Positions 1 through 8,385 of a stretch of 64,000 nucleotides of DNA are shown in pieces. The stretch's first letter is position 1; every line of letters begins with the position of its first letter. The notes beneath the pieces are model-generated. The model made no database searches. It was not told the DNA's origin and saw only the letters and a list, made by a program, of their open reading frames with translations. The stretch comes from Halolamina pelagica (GTDB lineage Archaea; Halobacteriota; Halobacteria; Halobacteriales; Haloferacaceae). Location: NCBI RefSeq assembly GCF_001307315.1, contig NZ_LGUC01000001.1, forward strand, positions 744,001 through 808,000. The letters are read 5' to 3'. Made by a program: the position numbers and the translations under genes.

Positions 1-34
1 CCCGGTTCGGTAGGCGACGCCGCCCCTTCTCACG

Positions 35-868
35 TTATTCGCGTACTGAAACTCCCGGTGCGGGCGGCATCGACCGCTTGTGCGCGCTCCTCTCGACTAG
101 TTCGACGACGCGCTCGACGTGGTCCTCGGTGACACCGTCGACGTAGCGCACCGTCGCGGCCTTCGATAGCGGGCCGTCGACGTGCAGCGCCAGCACGGCG
201 TCCAGGTGGTCGTAGTTCAGCCCCATCTCTTCCTCGTCGGTCTGGCCCGCCCACATCTCGGCCGTTGGGGTCTGCATTACCAGTTCGTGGGGGACGCCGA
301 CGTGGGCGGCGAGCTGGCGGACCTGCTGTTTGTACAGGTCGCCGATGGGGTTGCAGTCGACGGCCTGATCGCCGTACTTCGTGAAGTAGCCGGTCATCGC
401 CTCGCTGCGGTTGCCGGTTCCCAGCACGATCCGGTTCTCGACGTTGGCGACGTAGTAGTTCAGCACCGCCCGGGTGCGGACGCGGACGTTGCCAGCGGCG
501 GTCCGGTCGTCGACGCCCTCCGGGAACGCCTTGTCGAACTGCTCGGCGATGGGCTCGATCTCGATCACGTCGTAGGGGATCCCCAGCGACTGGGCGACCG
601 CCTCGGCGTCGCTCATCAGCTCGTCGTCGCTGACGCGGGCGGGCATCGTCAGCCCGTGGAGCCCCTCCTCACCCAGCGCCTCGACGGCGAGATAGGCGGT
701 CAGCGTCGAGTCGATGCCGCCGGAGAGTCCCAGCACGGCGCCGTCGGCGCCGGCGGCGTCGACGGTGTCCTCGATGAACGAGACGATCTCCTCGCGGGCG
801 GTTTCGAGTTCTTCCTCCGAGAAGCGGATGTCGAGCGGCGCGTTCTCGGTCAGGACGTCTTCGGGCAT
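35..868 (-). CDS. nadE: NH3-dependent NAD+ synthetase
   Basis: Converts nicotinic acid adenine dinucleotide, ATP and ammonia to NAD+, the last step of NAD synthesis in the cytosol. The 277-residue protein has the N-type ATP-pyrophosphatase P-loop SGGIDS at residues 49-54 and the family motif GTGNRSE at 150-156. There is no N-terminal glutaminase/nitrilase domain, so it is the short ammonia-using form. The ATG at 868 is chosen because the frame upstream of it reads as low-complexity, Arg-rich sequence unlike the family. The gene stands alone, convergent with nothing in the window, and its end lies 34 nt from the window edge. Confidence 0.95.
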   Translation of the reverse strand: MPEDVLTENAPLDIRFSEEELETAREEIVSFIEDTVDAAGADGAVLGLSGGIDSTLTAYLAVEALGEEGLHGLTMPARVSDDELMSDAEAVAQSLGIPYDVIEIEPIAEQFDKAFPEGVDDRTAAGNVRVRTRAVLNYYVANVENRIVLGTGNRSEAMTGYFTKYGDQAVDCNPIGDLYKQQVRQLAAHVGVPHELVMQTPTAEMWAGQTDEEEMGLNYDHLDAVLALHVDGPLSKAATVRYVDGVTEDHVERVVELVERSAHKRSMPPAPGVSVRE

Positions 869-1016
869 ACGCGGGAGTTCTGTCCGCGCCGGCAAATAGG
901 CACGCCCCGATCCGGTGACGTGGACGCGTGTCCGGTTCCGCCGGGGTCGACGCCGATGGGGTGGTGGATTCCGAAACCGACTTACCGGAGGCTGGCGTTC
1001 CTCGGAATGCAAGCAC

Positions 1017-1087
1017 GCGCCGTTGGTCCAGTGGTAGGACAGTAGCTTCCCAAGCTACCGGCCCGGGTTCAATTCCCGGACGGCGCA
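1017..1087 (+). tRNA. tRNA-Gly (anticodon CCC)
   Basis: A complete cloverleaf can be folded by eye. The acceptor stem GCGCCGT (1017-1023) pairs with ACGGCGC (1080-1086) and is followed by discriminator A. The anticodon stem GTAGC/GCTAC encloses TTCCCAA, giving anticodon CCC. The T arm is CGGG TTCAATT CCCG. CCA is not encoded and there is no intron. Fragments of its 3' half recur in the next 180 nt (see the repeat entries). Confidence 0.95.
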
Positions 1088-1172
1088 TTTCTGCCGAACG
1101 AAGTGAGGCGAAATCGCCGACGGGAATTGAAGTAGACGAGTCGCGCGCAACGAAGCGGGCACGTCTCGGCGT

Positions 1173-1194
1173 GGTTCAATTCCCGGACGGGGCA
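1173..1194 (+). repeat. Partial copy of the tRNA-Gly 3' end
   Basis: Eighteen bases (1173-1190) are identical to tRNA-Gly positions 1066-1083, i.e. the T arm and part of the acceptor strand, then GGCA in place of CGCA. It looks like an attachment-site scar or duplicated tRNA 3' end. An inverted copy of the same T-arm core (CGGGAATTGAA) lies at 1121-1131, so the two can form a hairpin. No integrase or mobile gene lies between. Confidence 0.7.
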
Positions 1195-1216
1195 CTCCTT
1201 CCCTACGGTCAGCCGT

Positions 1217-1270
1217 GCGCCGTCCGTTGTCTCGTTCGCTACGCTCACGAGACTCCCGGACGGCGCTTTT
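1217..1270 (+). terminator. Strong hairpin followed by T run
   Basis: GCGCCGTCCG (1217-1226) pairs perfectly with CGGACGGCGC (1257-1266). Inside it, GTCTCG (1229-1234) pairs with CGAGAC (1248-1253). TTTT follows at 1267-1270. The right arm is a third partial copy of the tRNA-Gly acceptor strand. It could end transcription from the tRNA region, but it could equally be a palindromic repeat of the kind scattered in haloarchaeal genomes. Confidence 0.45.
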
Positions 1271-1361
1271 GGGTCACGGGGCGCGATCCGCTCCAGTGTC
1301 AAGGACGTTGTTGTTCGACCCCGACGCCGCTTTCTTCACCACCACCGCCGAATCCCCGCGC

Positions 1362-1691
1362 ATGCACACCGTCTACCACGTCTCCGACGTCGACGCCTAC
1401 CGCGTCGCCGAGCCGAAAGTTCGGAACCTCCTCGACGACGACACGCTCGAACTCGACGGCGTCGCGGTCGTCGTCGATCGACCCGTGGTCATCGACGCCG
1501 CGGCGGGGGAACTCCGGGAGACGACCGATGCGCTGGTCGGGATGGGGGCGACGGTGAAGCTCTGCTCGAACGCTGCCGTCGGCGCCGAGGCTGGCGAGGC
1601 TGATTTCGGTGAGGGCGTCGAATTCGTCTCCTCCGGTGTGGGCGAGTTGACGCGGTTGCAGGACGGCGGGTGGGCGTATATCCGGCTCTGA
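1362..1691 (+). CDS. DsrE-like family protein
   Basis: Small 109-residue cytosolic protein whose alternating hydrophobic strands and single Cys near residue 68 (KLCSNAA) resemble DsrE/DsrF-like folds, which handle sulfur relay or act as small-molecule-binding proteins. The ATG at 1362 fits the family start; the frame is open further upstream through the tRNA-repeat region, but that part is not protein-like. The single Cys sits where DsrE proteins carry their reactive cysteine. The partner and substrate are unknown, and no sulfur-transfer genes are nearby. Assignment is by overall pattern, so function is uncertain. Confidence 0.6.
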   Translation: MHTVYHVSDVDAYRVAEPKVRNLLDDDTLELDGVAVVVDRPVVIDAAAGELRETTDALVGMGATVKLCSNAAVGAEAGEADFGEGVEFVSSGVGELTRLQDGGWAYIRL

Positions 1692-1786
1692 GGAGATCTC
1701 TCAATGATCAGTCTTTTCACCACTGCCCGTGATTAATGCGCTGTTCGTGTGCCGAAACAATCCACCGTCGAAGCCGAAATTTGACG

Positions 1787-2272
1787 ATGACTGACGATAG
1801 CCTGCTCTCGAGTGAGCGGAACGCGGCACTGTTCACGGCGCTCGGCGTCGTCGCTCTCGTTGCCGGATTCACGGTTCTCGACGGGTGGCTGCTGCGCTGG
1901 ATTGGCGCCGCCATCGTCGTCGGTGGGGTCGTTTCTCTCGCATTCTGGCGATTCGACGCTTCCGCGCGGACGGCAGCGACTCCAGCAGCGGCGTCGGTGC
2001 TCGTCGTCGGTGGATTGGTCGCGTGGCGAGGGATTCGGGCCGGGTCCGTACTGTGGACGACGGTCGGTGTCGGCGTCGCTGTCGCGCTGGGGCTGCTGAT
2101 GCTGTTCCCGAACCGACTGGTGCTCGCCTGTGGACTCCTCACGGCCACGTTCGGCGGCGCCGGCGTCCTGTCCGTCGCGACCGGAGCACTCGCCACTGGG
2201 CTGGTGCTCGTCGGGTGGGCTGTCGGGTTCGCCTGGGTGGGCTACCAGAACCGGCCGACTGCGGAAAACTGA
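1787..2272 (+). CDS. Multi-pass membrane protein, unknown function
   Basis: 161 residues with about six hydrophobic segments: roughly residues 13-32, 37-55, 64-77, 84-104, 110-125 and 132-150. They are separated by very short loops and preceded by an acidic N-terminus (MTDDSLLSSE). There is no signal peptide or catalytic motif. The ATG at 1787 is preferred over an upstream ATG at 1736 because the added 17 residues are Cys/Arg-rich and atypical. It is convergent with the acyltransferase gene; the two stop codons are only 4 nt apart. I do not recognise the family. Confidence 0.7.
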   Translation: MTDDSLLSSERNAALFTALGVVALVAGFTVLDGWLLRWIGAAIVVGGVVSLAFWRFDASARTAATPAAASVLVVGGLVAWRGIRAGSVLWTTVGVGVAVALGLLMLFPNRLVLACGLLTATFGGAGVLSVATGALATGLVLVGWAVGFAWVGYQNRPTAEN

Positions 2273-2276
2273 CCGC

Positions 2277-3188
2277 TTATTCGCTCGACTCGCCCGGCGG
2301 CTGCAGGTCCCGCTGGAACTCGTCGAAGGCGTCCAAATCCTCGGGCAGGTCGTACTCGATGCGGCGCTCCTCCTTGTTGCGCTCCAGTCGGTCCTCGATC
2401 GGATCAGCCACGTCCTCCCACCCCGGCTTCACGCGGACCGACTTCGCGGGCTGGCCGACCGCAACGTGGTGAGCTGGCACGTCGCCGTCGACGATCGCCT
2501 TCGCGCCGACGACCGAGTTCTCGCCGAGCTTCGAGCCAGCCCGCACGAGGGTGTCGTAGGTCAGGCGGGCGTCGTCCTCGATGATCGTCCGGTAGTTGTC
2601 GACCTCGGTCTGGTCGACGACGTCGTGGTCGTGAGAGAGCACGTGAGCAGAGTCCGAAATCGAGACGCGGTCGCCGATTTCCAGCGCGCCGCGGTCGTCG
2701 AGGTGCACGTCGTCGTGGACGACGACGTTGTCGCCCATGGTGATGTTGTGACCGTAGGTGAACGTGATCCCCTTGAAGAAGCGGCAGTTGTCGCCACACT
2801 CCTCGAACAGGTGGGTCGCGAGCATCTGCCGGAAGCGCAGCGCGAACTCGACGTTGTCGGCCATCGGCGTCGCGTCGAACTGCCGCCAGAGCCACTGGAG
2901 GTGTTTCGAGCGCTGGAAGCGGTCCTCGTCCTTCTCGGCGTAGTACTCGGATTCGAGGGTCGAGTTACACGGATCGTACCCCTGCAGGCGGACGCGCTCG
3001 GCCGGGTTCACGTCGCCGCCGTCCTGCCAGCGCTCGTAGGCGTCGCGGTCGCCGAACAGGTCCACCAGCACGTCCTGCACCACGTCGCAGGTGTCCTCGT
3101 CGGACGCAAGTCGCTCGTCGACCGCCTCGATGAACTCGTCCACTCCTGCCTCGGCGTCCGACGGGAGCGAGGCGTGACGTTTGGTCAT
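2277..3188 (-). CDS. Hexapeptide-repeat (left-handed beta-helix) acyltransferase
   Basis: A 303-residue protein with an acidic N-terminal region of about 135 residues, then a left-handed beta-helix from roughly 138 to 240. The helix shows repeats such as ITMGDNVVVHDDVHL, LEIGDRVSISDSAHV and SVVGAKAIV, then GQPAKSVR, the usual end of maltose/galactoside O-acetyltransferase-like enzymes. It probably transfers an acetyl or acyl group to a sugar or sugar-like acceptor. The extra N-terminal region is longer than in typical bacterial members. Start ATG at 3188; an upstream in-frame ATG would add 15 unsupported residues. The acceptor cannot be deduced from neighbours. Confidence 0.8.
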   Translation of the reverse strand: MTKRHASLPSDAEAGVDEFIEAVDERLASDEDTCDVVQDVLVDLFGDRDAYERWQDGGDVNPAERVRLQGYDPCNSTLESEYYAEKDEDRFQRSKHLQWLWRQFDATPMADNVEFALRFRQMLATHLFEECGDNCRFFKGITFTYGHNITMGDNVVVHDDVHLDDRGALEIGDRVSISDSAHVLSHDHDVVDQTEVDNYRTIIEDDARLTYDTLVRAGSKLGENSVVGAKAIVDGDVPAHHVAVGQPAKSVRVKPGWEDVADPIEDRLERNKEERRIEYDLPEDLDAFDEFQRDLQPPGESSE

Positions 3189-3326
3189 GCCCCGAAACTG
3201 GGGTGGCGCGGCCATATGGGTTCGGGTGTTCACACGCCGTACAACTGCCGTCGGGCAGTCGCCTCAGTCGATGCTCACGAGTCGACGACGGCTCGCGGGA
3301 CCGAAGAAAACCGGTTGGTCGGTTGT

Positions 3327-4802
3327 TCAGGCCAGGAACACGTGTCGCGGCCGGTCCGCCAGCACGTCACGCCCCCACTGGACGGTGTCGCGGAACGCGT
3401 CCGAGCGGAAAAAGGCCATCGCGTCCTCCTGTGAGACCCACTGGCTCGCGATGAACATGTCGTTCTCGTCCTCGCGGTTCATCATCAGGTCCGTCTCCAT
3501 GTGGCCCTCCATATCCTCGAGCAGGCCGCCGACGGTGTCGAACTTCTCGACGAACTCCTCGTGGTAGTCGGGCTTGACGGTGTAGAACATCCCCATCGTG
3601 CCGAAGCCGGACTCCTCGCCGGCCCGGGAGACCACGCCCGGCAGGTCCGAGAGGAACCCTGCCGCCGTCTCGGCGGCGCTTGCGGTGTCCCAGATGCTCA
3701 CGACCGCCACGCGGTCGGTGTAGGTGCCCTCGTAGACGGCAGTCTTGACGTGGGTGTCGTAATGCTCGAAGTTGCCCCGGAGGCCGTCGACCTCGTCGGC
3801 GACCTCGTCTGCGCCGGCCTCGCTGTACAGCACCGTGGCGTACACGTCCTCGCCGTGGGGCTGACCCGCGTAGATGTCGAGGTCCTCGAGCTGGCCCCGG
3901 ATGTCGCCCTCGTCGGCGTCGTCCCCGCCGTCGTCGTGATGGCCGTCGCCGTCGCCGTGGTCGTCGCCGTCGCCGTGGTGGTGGCCCGCCGCAGCCTCGG
4001 CGTGGTGGCCCTCGGTGTCGCTGGTCGGCACGGTCTCGCCGCGCAGGTACGCGCCCAGGTCCGCGGGCGGGAACCGCCGGCCGACGTAGAACGAGCCGAA
4101 CTCGCCGTACTTCGAGGTGGCGTCGTCGAACCGCAGCTCGTAGACGATGTCCTTGATGTCGACGGCGTCGCCGGCGAACAGGGTCACGCCCCACTCCCAG
4201 TCGTCCAGTCCCAGCGAGGAGGAGATGATCTGGTCGACTTTCCCGCCCCACTTCCGGGCGGTTTCGCCGTGGCCGGCCATCAGGTCGGCGCGCTCGTCGA
4301 ACGGCAGGTCGTACCAGTTGACCTCCTCGCCGCGGCGCTTGTCCATCGGGTAGAAGCAGACGTACTCGTCGTCGGGCAGTTCGGGCTTGATCTTCCCCTC
4401 GATGTACTGCTTGAGCCCCTCGTCGACCTCCTCCTCGTCCTCCGAGAAGTAGGCGTCCGAGACGTAGCCCGACACTTCCGTGACCGAGACGTAGGCGGTG
4501 GTCTGCTCGGTGTACTCGCCGAGGGCGGTGTGTTCGAACCGCCGCTCGGCCGTCGAGAGGTGGTCGAGCGTCGGCCGCAGGTGCAGCACCATGAGGTCGG
4601 CCTTGTCGCCGACGACGCTGAACACCGCCGAGGTGCCCTCGTCTGCGTCGACGACCGCCTCGTGGTCTTGGAGGTACTCGACGCCCTCGGAGATCGCCCG
4701 CTCCCGTTCTCGGTCGGGGGCGTCGCGCCAGGCGTCCCAGTCCACGTTCCGGAAGTCGTGGAGGACGAACCATCCCTCTTCGGTCTGCGGTGGCTCGGTC
4801 AT
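3327..4802 (-). CDS. pitA: PitA-type heme protein: chlorite dismutase/HemQ domain fused to ABM domain
   Basis: A 491-residue two-domain protein. Residues 1-250 match the chlorite dismutase/HemQ family: YPMDK at 151-155 supplies the Tyr and Lys positions of coproheme decarboxylases, and MAGHGETARKW (His178) is the proximal heme ligand region followed by SSSLGLDDWEWGVTLF. Residues 262-300 form an Asp/Gly/His linker with eight histidines. Residues 308-490 form an antibiotic-biosynthesis-monooxygenase-like (ABM) ferredoxin fold. This domain order is that of haloarchaeal PitA. The family relation is clear; whether it decarboxylates coproheme, senses heme or detoxifies an oxidant in this organism is inference. 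It is divergent from a PadR regulator 203 nt away. Confidence 0.9.
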   Translation of the reverse strand: MTEPPQTEEGWFVLHDFRNVDWDAWRDAPDRERERAISEGVEYLQDHEAVVDADEGTSAVFSVVGDKADLMVLHLRPTLDHLSTAERRFEHTALGEYTEQTTAYVSVTEVSGYVSDAYFSEDEEEVDEGLKQYIEGKIKPELPDDEYVCFYPMDKRRGEEVNWYDLPFDERADLMAGHGETARKWGGKVDQIISSSLGLDDWEWGVTLFAGDAVDIKDIVYELRFDDATSKYGEFGSFYVGRRFPPADLGAYLRGETVPTSDTEGHHAEAAAGHHHGDGDDHGDGDGHHDDGGDDADEGDIRGQLEDLDIYAGQPHGEDVYATVLYSEAGADEVADEVDGLRGNFEHYDTHVKTAVYEGTYTDRVAVVSIWDTASAAETAAGFLSDLPGVVSRAGEESGFGTMGMFYTVKPDYHEEFVEKFDTVGGLLEDMEGHMETDLMMNREDENDMFIASQWVSQEDAMAFFRSDAFRDTVQWGRDVLADRPRHVFLA

Positions 4803-5005
4803 ACACGTAGTTGGGAACCAGGGGGCTTGGGCGTTGCGTGTTCGCGCGCTCCCACGCCCGAACCGGCCCAGAGCGGGACCGATCGTGTGCGCTGGTGGGT
4901 CGGCCGCACACGTGTCTCACGCCGGTCTCGACGGTCGCGTGCGCGGCTGAAACGCCGATTGGCGGACCGAAACGCTTTCGAGTACCCCCGCCGGTACGCT
5001 GAACG

Positions 5006-5531
5006 ATGCGGAAGAGCGGCCCCCGAAAGGCCTCATCTCGTACATCGTGCTCGAACTCCTCGAGGAGAAACCCCGCTACGGCTACGAGATCCTCAAGGAG
5101 ATCGGCGACATCAGCGGCGGACACTGGGAACCGTCCTACGGCTCCGTCTACCCCATCCTCTACAAGTTCGAGGACAACGGCTGGGCGGAACGGATCGAAC
5201 GCGAGGACGAGCCCGACCGGAAGTACTTCGAGCTCACCCCGAGGGCGAGGAGGAACTCGCCGAGAAGCGCGTCGAGACCGGCGCCAAAGCCCGGGAGTTC
5301 GCCGACGTGATTCTCGGGTTCTACCACGTTTACGTCGCGTTCGCGACCGACGAGCGCTTCGACGTGGAACACCCCGCCGAACACTGGCGGTTCGACGAGA
5401 CGTTCTCCCGGTGGATCTGCGAGCAGGTCGTCCGCCACCACGAGTACTACTTCGACGACTTCCAGCGCATCGAGGACACGCCCGAGGAGTTCTACGAGCG
5501 GATGGGCGTCGAGGAAGACCCCTACGAGTAG
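5006..5531 (+). CDS. PadR family transcriptional regulator (two apparent frameshifts)
   Basis: Winged-helix DNA-binding regulator. Read with one extra C in the run at 5020-5024 and one in the run at 5237-5240, it gives a continuous protein of about 175 residues: MRKSGPPKGLISYIVLELL, the PadR core EKPRYGYEILKEI and SYGSVYPILYKFEDNGW, then ELTPEGEEELAEKR. A C-terminal helical effector region ends in GVEEDPYE. As written the frame breaks twice. It sits between pitA (divergent) and a ZIP transporter 70 nt downstream in the same direction, so those are its most likely targets. PadR proteins are usually repressors released by a small ligand; the ligand here is unknown. Confidence 0.85.
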
Positions 5532-5601
5532 TCGGCGCGCTTAGGTGGTTCGGGAATCTCTGTCGCAGTAACGTGTCCCGACACCGGCCACGGAGGCTCC
5601 G

Positions 5602-6459
5602 ATGAGCTTCGAGTCCACGTTCGTCGACGTCGTCGGCACCGATCCGGTCGTCCAGGGGCTCGCCGGCGGGCTGTTCATCGCGCTTCTGAACGCCCTCGGC
5701 GCCACCGTCGTGCTGGTCTGGCGGGACCCGAGCCGGAAGTGGCTCGACGGCTCGCTCGGCTTCGCGGCCGGGGTGATGGTGTCGGCCAGCTACACGAGCC
5801 TGCTCGTTCCCGGCATCGAGTTCGCCGCCGACCCTGCCTACCGGGGGCTCGGCCTCGGCCCGGTCGAACTGCGGGGGATCGTCCCCGTCCTGATCGGCTT
5901 CGCGCTCGGCGTCGCGCTGCTCGACAGCGGCGACCGCTGGGCACACAAGTTGAGTTTCCTCGTCAGCTCCCGGCTGACCGAGACGGACTCGGCGTCGCAG
6001 GAACACGACCCGCGGCTCACCTCCGTCCTCCTGTTCACGCTCGCGATCACGATCCACAACATGCCCGAGGCGCTGGCCGTCGGCGTCGGCTTCGGCAGCG
6101 GCGACGTCGCGGAGGGCCTCTCGTTGATGCTGGCGATCGGGATCCAGAACGTTCCCGAAGGGCTGGCGGTGTCGGTCGCGGCGGTCAACGCGGGGCTCGG
6201 CCGCCGCTGGTACGCCACCGTCGCCGGCGTCCGGGCCGGCCTGGTCGAAGTGCCACTCGCCGTCGTCGGCGCGTGGGCCGTCGTCGTCGCCGCCCCGTTG
6301 CTCCCCTACGCCATGGGCTTTGCCGCCGGCGGGATGCTGTACGTCATCGTCGACGACATCGTCCCGTCGACCCAGGAGCACGGCCACGGGCGGGTCGCGT
6401 CGCTCGGGCTGATGCTCGGCGCCGCCGTGATGCTCACGCTCGACGTGGTGCTCGGCTGA
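5602..6459 (+). CDS. ZIP family divalent metal transporter
   Basis: A 285-residue integral membrane protein with about eight hydrophobic helices. It carries the two ZIP metal-path motifs: HNMPEALAVG at 152-161 and QNVPEGLAVS at 182-191. ZIP proteins import zinc, iron or manganese down their gradient. The loop between helices 3 and 4 lacks the long His-rich stretch of eukaryotic members; it has only a short polar segment around residues 123-140. It follows the PadR gene and is convergent with the site-2 protease gene, stops 18 nt apart. Start ATG at 5602. The metal preferred cannot be read from the sequence. Confidence 0.9.
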   Translation: MSFESTFVDVVGTDPVVQGLAGGLFIALLNALGATVVLVWRDPSRKWLDGSLGFAAGVMVSASYTSLLVPGIEFAADPAYRGLGLGPVELRGIVPVLIGFALGVALLDSGDRWAHKLSFLVSSRLTETDSASQEHDPRLTSVLLFTLAITIHNMPEALAVGVGFGSGDVAEGLSLMLAIGIQNVPEGLAVSVAAVNAGLGRRWYATVAGVRAGLVEVPLAVVGAWAVVVAAPLLPYAMGFAAGGMLYVIVDDIVPSTQEHGHGRVASLGLMLGAAVMLTLDVVLG

Positions 6460-6477
6460 ACCGGCGCCCCGCAGCGA

Positions 6478-8331
6478 TCAGTTGAGCAGCTGCGGGCCGA
6501 ACACCACCAGCAGCAGCGACGCCAGCATCGCCAGCCCGACGCTCGTCGTCACCGCCCGCGTGGCGGCGTGTTTGTCCTCGATCGGGAGCCGCGACACCAC
6601 CGCCTCGACGCTGGCCCGGAGGATCCGCCCGCCGTCGAGCGGGTAGCCCGGGATGCAGTTGAAGAAGGCGAGGTTGAGGTTGATCCAGCCGGTCCAGAAC
6701 AGCAGGTTCGCGAGCAGGAACACCCCGCCGCCGAGCGGTTCGAGCGGCCCGGTCACCTCGTAGAAGTTCCGGTTGGCCGCGACGAAGCCGGCGAAGTTGT
6801 ACTGCGCGCCGCCGACGGCGCCGATGAACGGCAGCAGCAGGATCACCAGCGTCGCCCCGATCACCGACTGGCCGCCGATCGCCGTCTCGACGTCGCCGGT
6901 CAACAGGCCCAGGAACTCGGCGGCGGGGTAGCTGTCGACCCCGAGGCTACTCGCCTGGATGCCGCCGTAGCTCGCGACCGGCGAGATGCCGAGGTAGCCG
7001 CCGGTCTCGCCCGCACGGTAGTCTTCGGCGAGGGTGACGGTCTCGGTCCGGCGCTCGCCGTCGACGATGGCGACGACCTCGACCGACTGGCCCGCATCCC
7101 GGCCGGCGAGTGCGGCGGTCACGTCCGCCGGGGTGTGCGTCGACTCGCCGGCGATGCTGAGCACGGTGAAGGAGTCACGAGCCGGGAAGCCGGAGGCGTT
7201 GAGCGGGTGGTCGTCGGCCGTCCCGCCGACGCCCGGGAGGTCGGGCGAGGTCGCTCGCACGATCACGCCCATCGGCGCGGTCGTCGTCTCGCCGTCGTCG
7301 GTCCGGAGTTCGACGACCGACCGGTTCCCGACCGCCTCGCGGAACCCGCGCTCGGTGCGGACCTCGGTGCCGTTGACGGCGGTGATGGTGTCGTTCACGT
7401 CGACCCCCGCCGCGCCCTCGCGGTCGAACGGCGACCCGCCGTGGAGTCGGGTGACGAGCAGCGACCGTTCGACGGCCGCCTCGGTGCCGTCGCCCATGGT
7501 GACGGTGACCTCGCTCGCGGTGCTGGTCGCGAGGTAGGCGTCGAGTTCGGTGGCGTTCTCGATCTCCCGGTCGCCGGCCATCACGATCCGGTCCCCGGCC
7601 TCGATGCCGGCGTCGTCGGCCGCGGAGCCGGGGAGAACCCCGCCGATCGCGGCGCCGGAGGCGACGCTGATGGAGCCGACGACCGGGCCGAGCAGCAGGG
7701 CGAAGGCGAGGATCGTGACTGCGTAGTTGTTCGTGACGCCGGCGGCGAACATCCGGGCGCGGGCGCCGCGGTTCGCGGTTCGCTGGCTCTCCTCGTCGGG
7801 TTCGACGAACGCGCCGATCGGGATAACCGACAGCGTGACCAGCCCCATCGACTCGATGTTGATGTTGCCGACCCGACAGAGCAGGCCGTGGCCACCCTCG
7901 TGGACGACGAGGCCGATCAGCAGGCCGGCGAGGATCTCCGGGGCGACCGACAGCGGGAGGAACTCGTTGACGCCGGGGATCACCAGCACGTTCGCGGGCT
8001 CGTTCACCGGCGTCGGCGCCGGCGGGTTCTGGAGGATCGAGCGGCCCTGCTGGAGGAGGAGGAGGAACATCCCGACCATGATCACCAGCGTCACGCCGAG
8101 TCCGACGTTGGTCCAGGCTCGCCAGAACCGCTTGGGGCCGGCGAGCCAGTCGAGAAACGCCCGGCCGCGCTTGGTGTGGATCGTCGTGATCGGCCCCGAG
8201 ACGCTGACCGACTCTGGGACGTATCCCTGGCCGTCGAGCCAGTACGCCGCGAGGGTATAGGCGGCGACGCCGACCAACACCCACGTGAGCGGGCCGAAGT
8301 CGGGAACAGCCTGAAGCAGCCCGTCGATCAT
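6478..8331 (-). CDS. Site-2 protease family (M50) membrane metalloprotease with PDZ domains
   Basis: 617 residues. The zinc motif HEGGH lies at 144-148 in a hydrophobic helix, and the second motif [11 protein letters not shown], with metal-ligand Asp566, lies near the C-terminus. Between them, residues about 220-430 form one or two extracytoplasmic PDZ-like modules ([38 protein letters not shown]). Such enzymes cut transmembrane substrates inside the bilayer, typically anti-sigma-like or regulatory proteins; archaeal substrates are mostly unknown. Length is greater than minimal S2P because of the PDZ region. Start ATG at 8331. It is transcribed toward the ZIP gene and shares no operon with it. 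Confidence 0.9.
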   Translation of the reverse strand: MIDGLLQAVPDFGPLTWVLVGVAAYTLAAYWLDGQGYVPESVSVSGPITTIHTKRGRAFLDWLAGPKRFWRAWTNVGLGVTLVIMVGMFLLLLQQGRSILQNPPAPTPVNEPANVLVIPGVNEFLPLSVAPEILAGLLIGLVVHEGGHGLLCRVGNINIESMGLVTLSVIPIGAFVEPDEESQRTANRGARARMFAAGVTNNYAVTILAFALLLGPVVGSISVASGAAIGGVLPGSAADDAGIEAGDRIVMAGDREIENATELDAYLATSTASEVTVTMGDGTEAAVERSLLVTRLHGGSPFDREGAAGVDVNDTITAVNGTEVRTERGFREAVGNRSVVELRTDDGETTTAPMGVIVRATSPDLPGVGGTADDHPLNASGFPARDSFTVLSIAGESTHTPADVTAALAGRDAGQSVEVVAIVDGERRTETVTLAEDYRAGETGGYLGISPVASYGGIQASSLGVDSYPAAEFLGLLTGDVETAIGGQSVIGATLVILLLPFIGAVGGAQYNFAGFVAANRNFYEVTGPLEPLGGGVFLLANLLFWTGWINLNLAFFNCIPGYPLDGGRILRASVEAVVSRLPIEDKHAATRAVTTSVGLAMLASLLLVVFGPQLLN

Positions 8332-8385
8332 CTGCCCGAGAGTCCGGTCCGCCCGGGCAAATGCGTTCGGGTCCCGGGGCGTCGT

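Noticed and set aside
3367-6387. A 1006-codon open frame on the minus strand
   Set aside because: It crosses pitA, PadR and ZIP in another frame, is Arg/Gly-rich, and shows no domain; a by-product of high G+C.
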